From positions 20,601 to 84,600 of the forward strand of contig CALWXB010000004.1 of NCBI GenBank assembly GCA_944385405.1: a DNA stretch of 64,000 nt. Direction: 5' to 3'. Under the pieces are notes generated by a model. It did not search any database. It saw only the letters and a program-made list of their open reading frames with translations, and was not told the origin of the DNA. A program made the position numbers and the translations under genes. Source of the stretch: an uncultured Oscillospiraceae bacterium (GTDB lineage: Bacteria > Bacillota > Clostridia > Oscillospirales > Oscillospiraceae). Below are positions 30,072-39,288 of the stretch, in pieces; position 1 is the first letter of the stretch; each line of letters opens with the position of its first letter.

Positions 30072-30113
30072 AAAGCCGGGGGCGCGGAATCATCCGCGCC
30101 CCCGGCTTTTGCA
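30072..30113 (+). terminator. nifJ terminator
   Basis: A 17-bp perfect stem (30072-30088 with 30093-30109), ATCA loop and a short T tail. Confidence 0.9.
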
Positions 30114-30128
30114 TCACATCCCCTCCGC

Positions 30129-30170
30129 AAAAAATCCCCGGTGTCCATAGATAGACACCGGGGATTTTTT
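30129..30170. terminator. Second terminator (bidirectional) between nifJ and chromate transporter
   Basis: A 17-bp stem (30129-30145 with 30154-30170) with A6 on one side and T6 on the other; it can serve the minus-strand operon too. Confidence 0.9.
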
Positions 30171-30179
30171 ACAGCGTAC

Positions 30180-30743
30180 TCAGAAGCCCAGCACCAGGCC
30201 CACCACCGCCGCACAGGCGATGTAGACGATGGGATGGAGCTTGAACTTCTTGATGGCAGCAAACGCCACCACAAAGAAAATCACCTTTCTCCAGTCCACA
30301 GCGGCCAGGAAGCTGCCGGTCTCCTGGTAGAGCTCCATGTGGAACATGGCCACCTGCACCACGCTGATGCCGGCGGCAGCGATGAGTCCGGTGACGGCGG
30401 GCCGCAGGCCGTAGAAGGCGGCGTCCACCGTCTTGCTGCCCCGGAACCGCTCCAGAGACTTGGAGACAATCACCACGATGATGATGGAGGGCAGGATCTC
30501 GCCCATGGTGGCCACGATGCCGCCCAGGACCCCCGCCACGTTGTAGCCCACATAGGTGGCCATATTGATGCCAATGGGGCCGGGGGTGGATTCAGAGATG
30601 GCCACCATATCCGTGATCAGGGACTGGGGGAACCAACCGGAGCTTTCGGACAAGCGCTGCAGGAAGGGCAGCGTAGCCATGCCGCCGCCCACGGCAAAGA
30701 GGCCGATCTTCAGAAACTCCCAAAAAAGCTGTAAGTAGATCAT
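30180..30743 (-). CDS. Chromate transporter family protein, half 1
   Basis: 187 residues, ATG 30743, overlapping the stop of the previous gene. A single CHR domain with about six hydrophobic helices, including the KIGLFAVGGGMATLPFL and STPGPIGINMATYVGY motifs. In many bacteria one protein carries two CHR domains; here they are separate adjacent genes. Substrate is uncertain; chromate/sulfate transport is inferred from the family. Confidence 0.88.
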   Translation of the reverse strand: MIYLQLFWEFLKIGLFAVGGGMATLPFLQRLSESSGWFPQSLITDMVAISESTPGPIGINMATYVGYNVAGVLGGIVATMGEILPSIIIVVIVSKSLERFRGSKTVDAAFYGLRPAVTGLIAAAGISVVQVAMFHMELYQETGSFLAAVDWRKVIFFVVAFAAIKKFKLHPIVYIACAAVVGLVLGF

Positions 30744-31297
30744 GCCGCTTTCCCTTCCTTTCCACGCTTAAAAGACTTGACGCCGATGCCCAGCAGGGCG
30801 CAGGCGATGACCAGCAGGATGGGGGAGATACTGGTGAATACGCTGAGACCCAGCATCACCAGGCACACCACAATGCCGAAGGCGTCCTTCACGCCCTTCT
30901 TCCACATGCCCACCACAGCGTCCAGGATCAACGCGGCCACGCACACGGAGATGCCGGCCAGGGCGTTCTGGACGTAGGGATTGTCCTGGAAGTTGGAGAG
31001 GAAAGCGGCGATGATGGAAATGATGATGATGCAGGGGGACACCATGCCCAGGGCCGCCGCCACCGCACCGGGGATCCGGCGGCGGTTGTAGCCGATGAAC
31101 ACGGAGACGTTGATGGCGATGATGCCGGGCAGGCCCTGGCTCAATGCGTAGTAGTCCATCACCGTTTCCTCGCTCATCCACTTGTGGTTCTGGATGATCT
31201 CCCGGCGAAGGATGGGCAGCATGGCGTAGCCGCCGCCGAAGGTGACGGCGCCCATGCGGAAAAACAGCGTATACAGCACAACGAGGTCATGCAGCAT
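30740..31297 (-). CDS. Chromate transporter family protein, half 2
   Basis: 185 residues from ATG 31297, with GGAG 11 nt upstream. A CHR domain with the FGGGYAMLPIL and LSQGLPGIIAINVSVFIGY motifs; it is the expected partner of the half downstream (4-nt overlap, ATGA). Its position after the gamma-glutamyltransferase gene is unexpected. Confidence 0.87.
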   Translation of the reverse strand: MLHDLVVLYTLFFRMGAVTFGGGYAMLPILRREIIQNHKWMSEETVMDYYALSQGLPGIIAINVSVFIGYNRRRIPGAVAAALGMVSPCIIIISIIAAFLSNFQDNPYVQNALAGISVCVAALILDAVVGMWKKGVKDAFGIVVCLVMLGLSVFTSISPILLVIACALLGIGVKSFKRGKEGKAA

Positions 31298-31337
31298 AGC
31301 GATGATCACTCCTTTCAGAAAAAGATGCAGGCCAGCG

Positions 31338-31363
31338 GGCCGCACAGCTTACGCTGTGCGGCC
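31338..31363 (-). terminator. Hairpin between ggt and chromate genes
   Basis: GGCCGCACAGC (31338-31348) pairs perfectly with GCTGTGCGGCC (31353-31363). A T-run lies beyond on the minus strand only after about 10 nt, so it may be an attenuator rather than a full terminator. Confidence 0.5.
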
Positions 31364-31400
31364 GCCGGCAGTGATGGAATTTTTCAGAATATCCGGACGG

Positions 31401-33026
31401 TTACCAGGCGGCAATGGTGCCGTCGGCACGGGGCTCCGTGCCGCCCACCAGGGTGCCGTCCTCCATGCGCCAGATGATCTGGCCGCGGCCCATGCCCAGA
31501 TTCGTGTTGACGATCTCCACCTGGTGGCCCCGCTCCGCCAGCTCCATGGCGATGTGGGCGGGGACCTCCCGCTCCAGCTGGACCTTCTTCTCGCCCACCC
31601 ACTGGAACCGGGGGGCGTCCAGGGCCTCCTGGGGGTTCATGTGGTAGTCGATGGTGTTCACCATCACCTGGACGTGGCCCTGGGGCTGCATGAAGCCGCC
31701 CATGACGCCGAAGGGGCCCACGGCCTTGCCGTCCTTGCAGAGGAAGCCGGGGATGATGGTGTGATAGGCCTTCTTGCCGCCTTCCAGGTAGTTGTCGCTC
31801 TCGGGGTCCAGGGAGAAGTTTGCGCCCCGGTCCTGAATGGTGATGGCAGTGCCGGGGATGACAATGCCGGAGCCGAAGCGGTTGTAGTTGGACTGGATGA
31901 AGGAGACCATGTTGCCCTCACCGTCGGCGGTGCAGAAGTACACGGTGCCGCCGCAGGAGGGGTCGCCGGCCTCGGGATACACCGCCTGGTCGCTGATGAG
32001 GGCCCGGCGGACGTCGGCGTACCGGTCAGAGAGCATGTCGGAGACCTTGGTGCGCATGTAGCGGGGGTCTGCCACGAACTTCTTGGTGTCCACGAAGGCC
32101 AGCTTCACGGTCTCGATGGTCTTGTGGTAGGTGTCGGCGCAGTCCCGCTCGTCGCTGAGGTCCATGCCCTTGAGCATGTTCAGCGCCATCAGGGCGGTAA
32201 TGCCGTGGCCGTTGGGGGGCATCTCACAGACGGTGTAGCCCTTGTAGTCCACGGAGATGGGCTCCACCCACTGGGCGTGGTAGCTCTGGAAGTCGCCCTC
32301 GTCGAAGAAGCCGCCGGTCTTGCGGGAGAAGGCCACGATCTTTTCCATGATCTCGCCACGGTAGTAGCTCTCACAGTCAGTGGCGGCCAGGGACTCCAGG
32401 GTCTTGGCGTAGTCGGGATTGACGAAGGTGGCGCCCACGTCGTACATCTCGCCGTTTTTCGTGAAGTACTCCATCCAGGGGCCGTAGATGTCCGGCTCCT
32501 TGGCGGCACAGGCGGAAAAGCGCTTGACCTCCGCCTTCCACTGCTTGTAGACGTTGACGGGGATGCAGAAGCCCTCCCGGGCATACTGGATGGCAGGCGC
32601 CATCAGCTCCGCCATGGTCTTGGTGCCGAACTTCTTGCGAAGCTCCGCCCAGGCGCTGGGGGCACCGGGCACCATGGTGGAGAACCAGCCTTCCATTGGG
32701 ATCTTGTCGCAGCCGGCGGCCTTGACGATGTCGGCATTCAGGGCCATGGGCGCCACGCCGGAACCGTCCAGGCCGTAGAGCTTCTGGTCTCTGGCGCTCC
32801 ACACCAGGGCAAAGCAGTCAGACCCCAGGCCGTTGCCGGTAGGCTCCACCAGCGGCAGCGTGGTGGCCATGGCAATGGCGGCGTCCATGGCGTTGCCGCC
32901 GGACTTCAGGATCTCGAGGCCCACCTGGGAAGCGATGGGGCTTGTGGAGCTGGCCATGCCCTTGCGGGCAAAGACCACGTTGCGGTGAGAGGGGTACGCG
33001 TATTTCAGAGCATTGAACTGGGGCAT
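31401..33026 (-). CDS. Gamma-glutamyltransferase family protein
   Basis: 541 residues from ATG 33026 with AAAGGAG upstream. The GGT fold self-cleaves at a Thr; here the CGGTVYFCTADGEGN segment (near residue 358) gives a plausible nucleophile. N-terminal GMASSTSPIASQVG and GNAMDAAIAMA match the family. There is no signal peptide, so it is cytoplasmic, unlike classical periplasmic GGT. It may split gamma-glutamyl amides or peptides such as glutathione. Downstream of AEC and GltS-like genes in a likely operon. Confidence 0.88.
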   Translation of the reverse strand: MPQFNALKYAYPSHRNVVFARKGMASSTSPIASQVGLEILKSGGNAMDAAIAMATTLPLVEPTGNGLGSDCFALVWSARDQKLYGLDGSGVAPMALNADIVKAAGCDKIPMEGWFSTMVPGAPSAWAELRKKFGTKTMAELMAPAIQYAREGFCIPVNVYKQWKAEVKRFSACAAKEPDIYGPWMEYFTKNGEMYDVGATFVNPDYAKTLESLAATDCESYYRGEIMEKIVAFSRKTGGFFDEGDFQSYHAQWVEPISVDYKGYTVCEMPPNGHGITALMALNMLKGMDLSDERDCADTYHKTIETVKLAFVDTKKFVADPRYMRTKVSDMLSDRYADVRRALISDQAVYPEAGDPSCGGTVYFCTADGEGNMVSFIQSNYNRFGSGIVIPGTAITIQDRGANFSLDPESDNYLEGGKKAYHTIIPGFLCKDGKAVGPFGVMGGFMQPQGHVQVMVNTIDYHMNPQEALDAPRFQWVGEKKVQLEREVPAHIAMELAERGHQVEIVNTNLGMGRGQIIWRMEDGTLVGGTEPRADGTIAAW

Positions 33027-33057
33027 CGGTAGATCTCCTTTCCGGATGCTTCAAAAA

Positions 33058-33969
33058 TCAGAGGATCGCCTGTGCCAGGGAAGAAAGCAGGGGGACCGTC
33101 GCCACGGAGAGTACAGTGCTCAGACACACGGTCACCACGCTGAAGGGATAGTCGCAGTTATTCTGTTGGGCAAACACACAGATGTTGGCGCCTACAGGCG
33201 TAGCGGCGGCCAGGAACACCGCCATTACCAGCGCGGTATTGGACACCGGCAGCAGCCAGAAAAGGGCCAGCACCACCGCCGGGATCACTACCAGCCGCAG
33301 CAGCACGCAGCCGTAGGCCCGCCGGTCCAGCAGCTCCCGCCAGGAGCCGAGTCTGGCCAGGTAGGTGCCCATGAGGATCATAGCCACCGGCGTGTTCATG
33401 CCGGCAATGTAGCCCAGGGTGCTGGTGAGGATCTCCGGCACCTCCGCCCGGCTGAAAAACAGCAGCATGCCGATGATGATGGCGATGACCACCGGATTGG
33501 TGGCAATGGTTTTGGCCCGGATGGCGTCCCGCCGGTCCGTCATGATATAGACGCCATAGGTCCACTGGAAGAGGTTCAAAAGCGCCACGGAGGCCGCCAC
33601 GTAGAACACGCCCTCCTCCCCGATGGCCGCCTGGGCCAGGGGGATGCCGATAAAGCCCGCGTTGCAGAAGGCGGCGGCGAAGTTTTCGATGCGGCGCCGC
33701 TTGCCGTAGACGGCGTAGGCGATGACCATGGCCGCGATGAAGCCCAGCAGGGCCAGCCCCGCGGAAAGCGCCAGCTCCAGCAATCGCTCCCGGGAGTAAG
33801 GGACGATGTAGGACTTGATGATGACGCAGGGGATGACCACCCGCAGCAGCAGGGCACCCAGGTCCTTGGTACCCTGCTCCGTCAGGAACTCCTTTCGGCG
33901 CAGCACCCAGCCCACCGCGACCAGCAGCGCCATGATGGCGATCTGCCGCAGTAAGATCGGTAACAGCAT
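33058..33969 (-). CDS. AEC (auxin efflux carrier) family transporter
   Basis: About 303 residues from ATG 33969 (or 309 from GTG 33987, which overlaps the stop of the upstream gene; neither has a clear ribosome site). Ten hydrophobic helices with the FCNAGFIGIPL and AAATPVGANICVFAQQ motifs. Malate and related organic acid exporters belong to this family; the substrate is not known here. Confidence 0.85.
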   Translation of the reverse strand: MLLPILLRQIAIMALLVAVGWVLRRKEFLTEQGTKDLGALLLRVVIPCVIIKSYIVPYSRERLLELALSAGLALLGFIAAMVIAYAVYGKRRRIENFAAAFCNAGFIGIPLAQAAIGEEGVFYVAASVALLNLFQWTYGVYIMTDRRDAIRAKTIATNPVVIAIIIGMLLFFSRAEVPEILTSTLGYIAGMNTPVAMILMGTYLARLGSWRELLDRRAYGCVLLRLVVIPAVVLALFWLLPVSNTALVMAVFLAAATPVGANICVFAQQNNCDYPFSVVTVCLSTVLSVATVPLLSSLAQAIL

Positions 33970-33979
33970 ATCTTCGGGA

Positions 33980-35185
33980 TCAGGCACCCATCAGCTTGGC
34001 CAGGAAGCTGGCAATGAACACGGAGAGGATGGTGACGGACGTGAAGCCGGAGATGACGTAGGCCGTCTGGATCTTGGAGGACACCGCGTCCCGCTCCTCG
34101 GGAGTCTGGGCCACGGCGTTGGTGATCTCGGTGGCGATGAGCTCAGTGCCGGGATAGCCGATGAGCTGGCACATGGCGATGCCGATGGAAAGATTCTTGC
34201 TGCCCACGATCTTCCAGGCGGGGGTCAGATAGAACACGATGAAGGTGAAGATCAGCACGGCCACGAAGATGACCACAGCCTTGAAGCCGATGACGGGCAG
34301 CTGGGCCCAGTCCACCTTGGCCAGGGAGGGGATGATGGTGCACAGGGACAGGAAGGAGAAGAAGCCGTTGGCCTTGGCGTAGTCACGCAGCAGGTTGGAG
34401 GGCACCAGGCCGGTGTTGCGGCAGATGATGCCCAGCACCATGCACCAGATGGACATGTTCACCCAGCCCTGGCACAAATCGCCCAGGATGTTGGCCAGCA
34501 GCATCATGCCGGCGGCAACGGCCAGGCAGATGAAGGTGGTGTAGTACTTCTTGTACTTCTCCCAGAAGAAGGCGCGGACGGAGCCGCCGGAAGCACCCTC
34601 CCGCTCGGCATACCAGCTGTAGCTGGGGTCGGCGGCGTGCTTGGCCCGCAGATCGTTCACCAGGTCCTTGGCCACGGCCAGGCCGCAGTTGGAGGCGGGC
34701 AGAGTGCCCACGAACTTCTGCACGGCGTAGACGAAGGTAGCCAGAGCCGCGGCGGTGTCCAGGCCCAGGCCCTCGCAAGCGTTGACCATGGTGGTGGTGG
34801 CCACGATGCCGCCGTTGACCACGGGGGCCGCGGCCATGGCGTATTCCTTGCCGACCAAGGGAATGACCACGGCGCAGCCCACGATGGCGGCGGCCATGCC
34901 CACGGTGGCGCACAGCACGGTGCGCCACTCACGCTTCAGCGTGGGGATATCCACGCTGGTGCCCATGTTGAACAGCAGGAAATACTGGCCCGCGCTGGCC
35001 ACCGCGGAAAAGCCCGAGATCTCCATGATGTTGGCCGGATAGACGCCGGTCATGAACAATACCAGGAATCCCATCATGATCACGAACATGGACGAGATCT
35101 TGGCCTTGGTGATGGCGCCCACCAGGTCGCCCAGGAAGAAAATGAGCAGCACGGCAAATATTGCCTGATAAGTCGTCATTTCCAT
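33980..35185 (-). CDS. GltS-like sodium/glutamate symporter family protein
   Basis: 401 residues, very hydrophobic. Resembles the GltS fold with two repeats (for example VVNGGIVATTTMVNACEGLGLDTAAA and QLIGYPGTELIATEI). Its C-terminus overlaps the AEC gene start region. In GltS proteins glutamate is co-transported with Na+; the substrate here is inferred, with a hint from the adjacent gamma-glutamyltransferase and peptidase. Confidence 0.8.
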   Translation of the reverse strand: MEMTTYQAIFAVLLIFFLGDLVGAITKAKISSMFVIMMGFLVLFMTGVYPANIMEISGFSAVASAGQYFLLFNMGTSVDIPTLKREWRTVLCATVGMAAAIVGCAVVIPLVGKEYAMAAAPVVNGGIVATTTMVNACEGLGLDTAAALATFVYAVQKFVGTLPASNCGLAVAKDLVNDLRAKHAADPSYSWYAEREGASGGSVRAFFWEKYKKYYTTFICLAVAAGMMLLANILGDLCQGWVNMSIWCMVLGIICRNTGLVPSNLLRDYAKANGFFSFLSLCTIIPSLAKVDWAQLPVIGFKAVVIFVAVLIFTFIVFYLTPAWKIVGSKNLSIGIAMCQLIGYPGTELIATEITNAVAQTPEERDAVSSKIQTAYVISGFTSVTILSVFIASFLAKLMGA

Positions 35186-35223
35186 TTTGGTTCCTCCTTG
35201 TTTACCTCACACACAGATAAGAT

Positions 35224-36351
35224 TTATTTAGCCCCGCAGCGTGCCGCGTAAGTCTCGATGAGTTTGGCGCACAGCTCGCCGGAGCGGAGGAAGTCCGCCA
35301 GCACCAGCTGTTCGTCCTTGGTATGGTTCTTGGTGTAGCCGGTGGCCACGCCGATGGTGGCCATGCCCTGGGCGTTATAGATGTTGGCATCCATACCGCC
35401 GCCGCCCACTTCTACCCGGTAGTCCAGGCCCAGCTCCGCGCTGGCCGCCTTGGCGCACACCAGCACCTCATCCTCCTCGGGGATCAGGAAAGGCAGGAAA
35501 TTCTGGTGCTTTTCGATGGTGATACCGGCGCCGTAGCGCGCCGCCACCGCATGGCAGTGGTCCTCAAAATAGGTCACATAGTCCGTCAGCTTCTGCAGGT
35601 CCCGGCTGCGGGCCTCACCCCTGAAGGAGGCGAAGTCGCACACCACGTTGCAGGACTTTGAACCGGTGGAGAGGATGGGGAAATTGGAAGTGGTCATGGG
35701 GTCCAGCCGGCCCTTTTTCAGCGTGGAGATCATCTCGCACATGACATGGGCAGCGTCGATGCCCTTTTCCGGCTCATTGCCGGCGTGGGCGGGACGGCCG
35801 GTGATCTCCACCTCCATCTGGAACATGCCCGGCGCGCCGTTGACGAAGCGGCCGATGCTGCCGGGGGAGTCAAAGATGTACCCGATGCGGGAACGGATGG
35901 CAGACATGTCCAGCGCCTTGGCGCCGTACAGGCCCGTCTCCTCGCCCACGGAGAAGATGATCTCCAGCCGGGGCAGGGGCTTTCCGGACCCAATGGCCCG
36001 GCGCAGTCCGTCCAGGATGGCGCATACGCCGGAGATGTCGTCCGCCGCCAGGATGGTGGTGCCGTCGGAGCGCAGGACGCCGTCCTTTTCCACGGGATGG
36101 ATGCCCAGACCGTTGGGGACCCGATCCATGTGGGAGCTGAGCATCAGCGACCCGTCCAGATCGCCCTCCCAGATACCGATGACGTTGCCGCACTCTCCGC
36201 CGAAGGTGTCCCCGGCGTTGTCGGTGAGGACGGTGAGTCCGATCTCCTTCAGTTTGGCGATGAGCTTTTCGGCAATTTGGGTCTCCTTCCCGGAAGCAGA
36301 ATCGGTGCCGATCAATTCCAGAAGCTCCTGGTACATTTGTGGATTATTCAT
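35224..36351 (-). CDS. M20 family zinc peptidase (PepT-like)
   Basis: 375 residues from ATG 36351. M20 signatures: LMLSSHMDRVPNG (His), TTILAADDISGVCA (Asp), FSVGEETGLYGAK (Glu-Glu) and the terminal GGGGMDANIYNAQGM (His/Gly). These hydrolyse di- or tripeptides or acyl amino acids with two zincs. It is first in the minus-strand cluster (peptidase, GltS-like, AEC, GGT-like, chromate halves), so I infer that it cleaves the peptide or amino-acid conjugate those genes handle. Confidence 0.9.
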   Translation of the reverse strand: MNNPQMYQELLELIGTDSASGKETQIAEKLIAKLKEIGLTVLTDNAGDTFGGECGNVIGIWEGDLDGSLMLSSHMDRVPNGLGIHPVEKDGVLRSDGTTILAADDISGVCAILDGLRRAIGSGKPLPRLEIIFSVGEETGLYGAKALDMSAIRSRIGYIFDSPGSIGRFVNGAPGMFQMEVEITGRPAHAGNEPEKGIDAAHVMCEMISTLKKGRLDPMTTSNFPILSTGSKSCNVVCDFASFRGEARSRDLQKLTDYVTYFEDHCHAVAARYGAGITIEKHQNFLPFLIPEEDEVLVCAKAASAELGLDYRVEVGGGGMDANIYNAQGMATIGVATGYTKNHTKDEQLVLADFLRSGELCAKLIETYAARCGAK

Positions 36352-36486
36352 GGCTTGCCTCCTTTATTGGGCAAAAATACAAAAAACATGACATATAAAT
36401 ATCATTTACAACAGGGCCTTAAAAGGAGTAAAATGGTGTCCGGAAATTATTTTAGGCGTCCTTAATTGAGATTTGGGGGAGTTTGT

Positions 36487-37815
36487 GTGAAAATCGGGAT
36501 CATTGGACCGGAAACCACCGCCAGCGTTATCCGGGATCTGGTGGAACAGGAGCTTCCGGACGTGCAGCTGGTACTGCGCTGTTCGGAATTTTTTGAGGAA
36601 TCCGCCGCGGTGGCGGAACAGTTCCAGGCGGAGCACGAGGTGGATGCCCTGCTCTTCACCGGGCCCACCAACTATGCCTATGCCCGGCGGCGGCTGTCCC
36701 CCACCATTCCCTGGACCTATCTGCCTCACAACCGGGTCTCCATCATGCAGGCCCTTTTTGAAGCCACCACCATCTACCACAGCGATCTGCGCGCCGTCAG
36801 CGTGGACCGCTACGAACCGGAGATGCTCACGGAGGTACTGGAGGGAGCGGGGATCCACGGCACCGTGATCCACAAGGCGCCCTACGATCTGGAGACCTAT
36901 GAATTTGAGCGGCACCTGCTGGACTTCCACCGGGAGCAGTACCGCTCCGGACAGGTATCCGTCTGCCTGACCAGCATGGAGCATATCTGCAGCCCGCTGC
37001 TGGAGGAGGGTGTGCCCTGCGTACGGATCTATCCGGCCAAGGAAGTCATTCAGGAGCAGATCTACCATCTGCAGGTGCGCCACCTCTCCGCCGTGAAGAA
37101 CCAGGGACGGCTGGCCACCATTGCCATCCAGTTCGACTATGTCTTTGACGACGAGCGGGACCTGTTCATCCGGGAATGGGAGAAGATGCGCTACCAGAAC
37201 GAGTTTAAGGAGCGGGTGTACTCCATTGCCCAGCGGCTGGAGGCGGCAGTGTTTGAAAACGGCACAGGGCAGTTCTATCTGGTCACCACCCGGGAGATGG
37301 TGGAAAATGTCTTTTTGAAGGGCAACGAAAATGCCAAGCTTCTCCAGTTCGGTCAGCGCTCCTACAAGTACCAGGTATGGCTGGGCATCGGTGTGGGCAG
37401 CACCATGCTGGAGGCCCGGTCCCGGGCCACCATGGCGCTGAACCGGGCCATTGCGGACCGCCCCGGCACCTCCTATCTGGTGGAAAGCGAGGACAGCCGC
37501 TCCGGGCCGGTGGCCACCTGGAACGGCGATCCCCCGGATCACCGGCTGGAGCGGTTCACCCAGCAGACCCACCTCAGCGTGGCTACGCTCCGCCGCCTGG
37601 CCCAGGCCCTGCCGCCGGAGCTGGAATCCCTCACCGCCCAGCAGCTCTCCAGCCGTCTGGGCATCACCCTGCGCAGCACCAATCGCATCCTCTCCCGCCT
37701 GGAGGAGGCGGGCTGCGTCACCACGGTGGGCAAGCGCACCGCCGGCAAGGGCCGCCCGGCCCGGGAGATCCGGATCTCCCTTCCCGAGGAGCTGTACCGG
37801 TCGGACTCCGTCTGA
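36487..37815 (+). CDS. Winged-helix transcriptional regulator with sensor-type N-terminus
   Basis: 442 residues from GTG 36487 with GGGGGAG 5 nt before. The first 250 residues (VKIGIIGPETTASVIRDLV ...) form an alpha/beta domain similar in arrangement to PrpR-N or periplasmic-binding folds, followed by a long helical linker (about 220-330) and a C-terminal winged helix (SRLGITLRSTNRILSRLEEAGCVTTVG). It is divergent from the peptidase operon, so probably controls it. I do not recognise a characterised family; the sensing ligand is unknown. Confidence 0.75.
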   Translation: MKIGIIGPETTASVIRDLVEQELPDVQLVLRCSEFFEESAAVAEQFQAEHEVDALLFTGPTNYAYARRRLSPTIPWTYLPHNRVSIMQALFEATTIYHSDLRAVSVDRYEPEMLTEVLEGAGIHGTVIHKAPYDLETYEFERHLLDFHREQYRSGQVSVCLTSMEHICSPLLEEGVPCVRIYPAKEVIQEQIYHLQVRHLSAVKNQGRLATIAIQFDYVFDDERDLFIREWEKMRYQNEFKERVYSIAQRLEAAVFENGTGQFYLVTTREMVENVFLKGNENAKLLQFGQRSYKYQVWLGIGVGSTMLEARSRATMALNRAIADRPGTSYLVESEDSRSGPVATWNGDPPDHRLERFTQQTHLSVATLRRLAQALPPELESLTAQQLSSRLGITLRSTNRILSRLEEAGCVTTVGKRTAGKGRPAREIRISLPEELYRSDSV

Positions 37816-37833
37816 CCGCTCCGTATACCGCAG

Positions 37834-37862
37834 CCGCCCGGCCCCTGACAGGGGCCGGGCGG
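37834..37862 (+). terminator. Hairpin after the regulator gene
   Basis: A 12-bp perfect stem (37834-37845 with 37851-37862), no clear T-run. Confidence 0.6.
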
Positions 37863-37890
37863 CCGTCTGCTTTCGGGGACTGCCGTCAGG

Positions 37891-37902
37891 CATACCGGTA
37901 TG
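37891..37902 (+). promoter_or_regulatory. 12-bp palindrome upstream of the TRAP-1 operon
   Basis: CATACCGGTATG is fully self-complementary, about 80 bp before the binding-protein remnant; a candidate operator for that operon. Confidence 0.35.
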
Positions 37903-37984
37903 TATTTTTGATAATAGCGTTTCCGCTTTTTCAGCCGTATATTGAACTTATCAACCAGGATCAGGAGGCAGGCAAATCCTGGAG

Positions 37985-38689
37985 ATGGGCTATCTGTTCG
38001 AAGACTCCGAAGAGCTCTACGACTTCATGGACAACACCGACTTTGGCCAGGGCATCATGGACAGTGTTTCTCAAACGCTGAAGATTGGCGTCGTGCCCGG
38101 CGGCGTGCTGCAGGGACGCGAGGCCATTCTGGTCAAGGACGTAGTCACCACTCCCGCTGATATGGCCGGCAAGAAGATCCGCACCCATGGCGGACTGAAC
38201 TGCAACAACCTGGTTGCCGCCCTGGGCGCCTCTCCCCTGGCCATGTCCTTCGGCGAAGTCTACACCGGCCTGCAGCAGGGCACGGTGGACGGCGCCTACT
38301 CCAATGTGCAGAACTTCTGGTATCAGAAGTTCTACGAGGTGGCTGACAGCGTTGTCTGCCTGGACCTCAAGACCAACCTCACGGCCATCCTGTACAACCA
38401 GGAATTTGCAGACAGCCTGCCGGATGACCTGCGGGAGATCTGGGACAGCACGCTGCTGGAGTTCAATGACTATCTGCGCACCCTGGTGGCGGAAAGCGAC
38501 GATTTCTGCATCGAACAGCTCACCGCCAACTGTGAATCCGTTATCGTGCCCGAGGGCGATTCTCTGGATGAGTGGGCCGACCTGTGCAAGAGCGCCTGGG
38601 CCGACGCCATCGCAGTCATGGGGTATGACCGCTTTGCGGAAGCCATGTCCCAGGCAGGAAAGGAGATCCCCGCCCAGTACCTGCAGTAA
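37985..38689 (+). pseudogene. TRAP transporter substrate-binding protein, 5'-truncated (DctP remnant)
   Basis: 234 codons in frame match only the C-terminal two thirds of DctP-like proteins (GREAILVKDVVTTPADMAGKKIRTHG, MSFGEVYTGLQQGTVDGAYSN). The signal peptide and roughly the first 100 residues are missing, and no ribosome site precedes ATG 37985 (GGAG abuts it). Full-length relatives have about 330-350 residues; the intact one at 51750 has 350. The reading frame is otherwise open, so the loss is recent or the true start lies in a rearranged region. The downstream permease genes are intact. Confidence 0.8.
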
Positions 38690-38720
38690 ACCGTCTACGG
38701 CACTCCGCACCAAAGAACAT

Positions 38721-38764
38721 AACGGGTTCTTTCGCAGGAGGTGTCTCCTGCGGGAGGACCCGTT
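38721..38764 (+). promoter_or_regulatory. Intercistronic hairpin between dctP remnant and dctQ
   Basis: AACGGGT (38721) pairs with ACCCGTT (38758-38764), and CGCAGGAG pairs with CTCCTGCG around GTGT, with an internal loop. Probably an mRNA processing or stability element. Confidence 0.5.
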
Positions 38765-38784
38765 ATTCAGAAAGAGAGGTTGCT

Positions 38785-39288
38785 TTGAAACAGTTTAGAA
38801 AAGGGCTGCTGCTCATTGATAAATGGGTATCCATCGTCTGCATCATTGCAGATCTGGTGATCCTCTTTGTAAATGTAGTGGGACGGTACGTCTTTCTGCA
38901 CTCCATCCCATGGGCGGAGGAGATCGGCCGCTACCTGATGATCATCATGATCTACCTGGGCATCAGTTACAGTGCGCATCACGACTCCCACATCCGCATC
39001 GACTCCGTGGAAAAGCTCTATCCTCCCAAAGCCCTGCCGTATATCCGTATCCTCAGCAACGTGATATGGGTGTTTTACTGCGGCATTATTACCTATTATG
39101 GTCTTCAGTACACCGCTTACATCTTTGAGACCCACGCCCGCATGGTGGCGGTGAACCTGCCCCTGTGGCCCATCTATGCCACCATCCCGCTGGGCCACTT
39201 CCTGATGGGGATCCGCGTGCTGTTCCTCATCAGTGATCAAGTCGCCGCGCTGCGCGGCAAATCCGCGGAGGGAGGTGCCCAGGCATGA
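38785..39288 (+). CDS. dctQ: TRAP transporter small permease (DctQ)
   Basis: 167 residues from TTG 38785 with AGAGAGGT upstream. Four membrane helices and the family motif VVGRYVFLHSIPWAEEIGRYLMI. It forms the TRAP membrane complex with the DctM subunit, starting 4 nt within its end (ATGA). Substrates of related systems are C4-dicarboxylates and other organic acids. Confidence 0.92.
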   Translation: MKQFRKGLLLIDKWVSIVCIIADLVILFVNVVGRYVFLHSIPWAEEIGRYLMIIMIYLGISYSAHHDSHIRIDSVEKLYPPKALPYIRILSNVIWVFYCGIITYYGLQYTAYIFETHARMVAVNLPLWPIYATIPLGHFLMGIRVLFLISDQVAALRGKSAEGGAQA

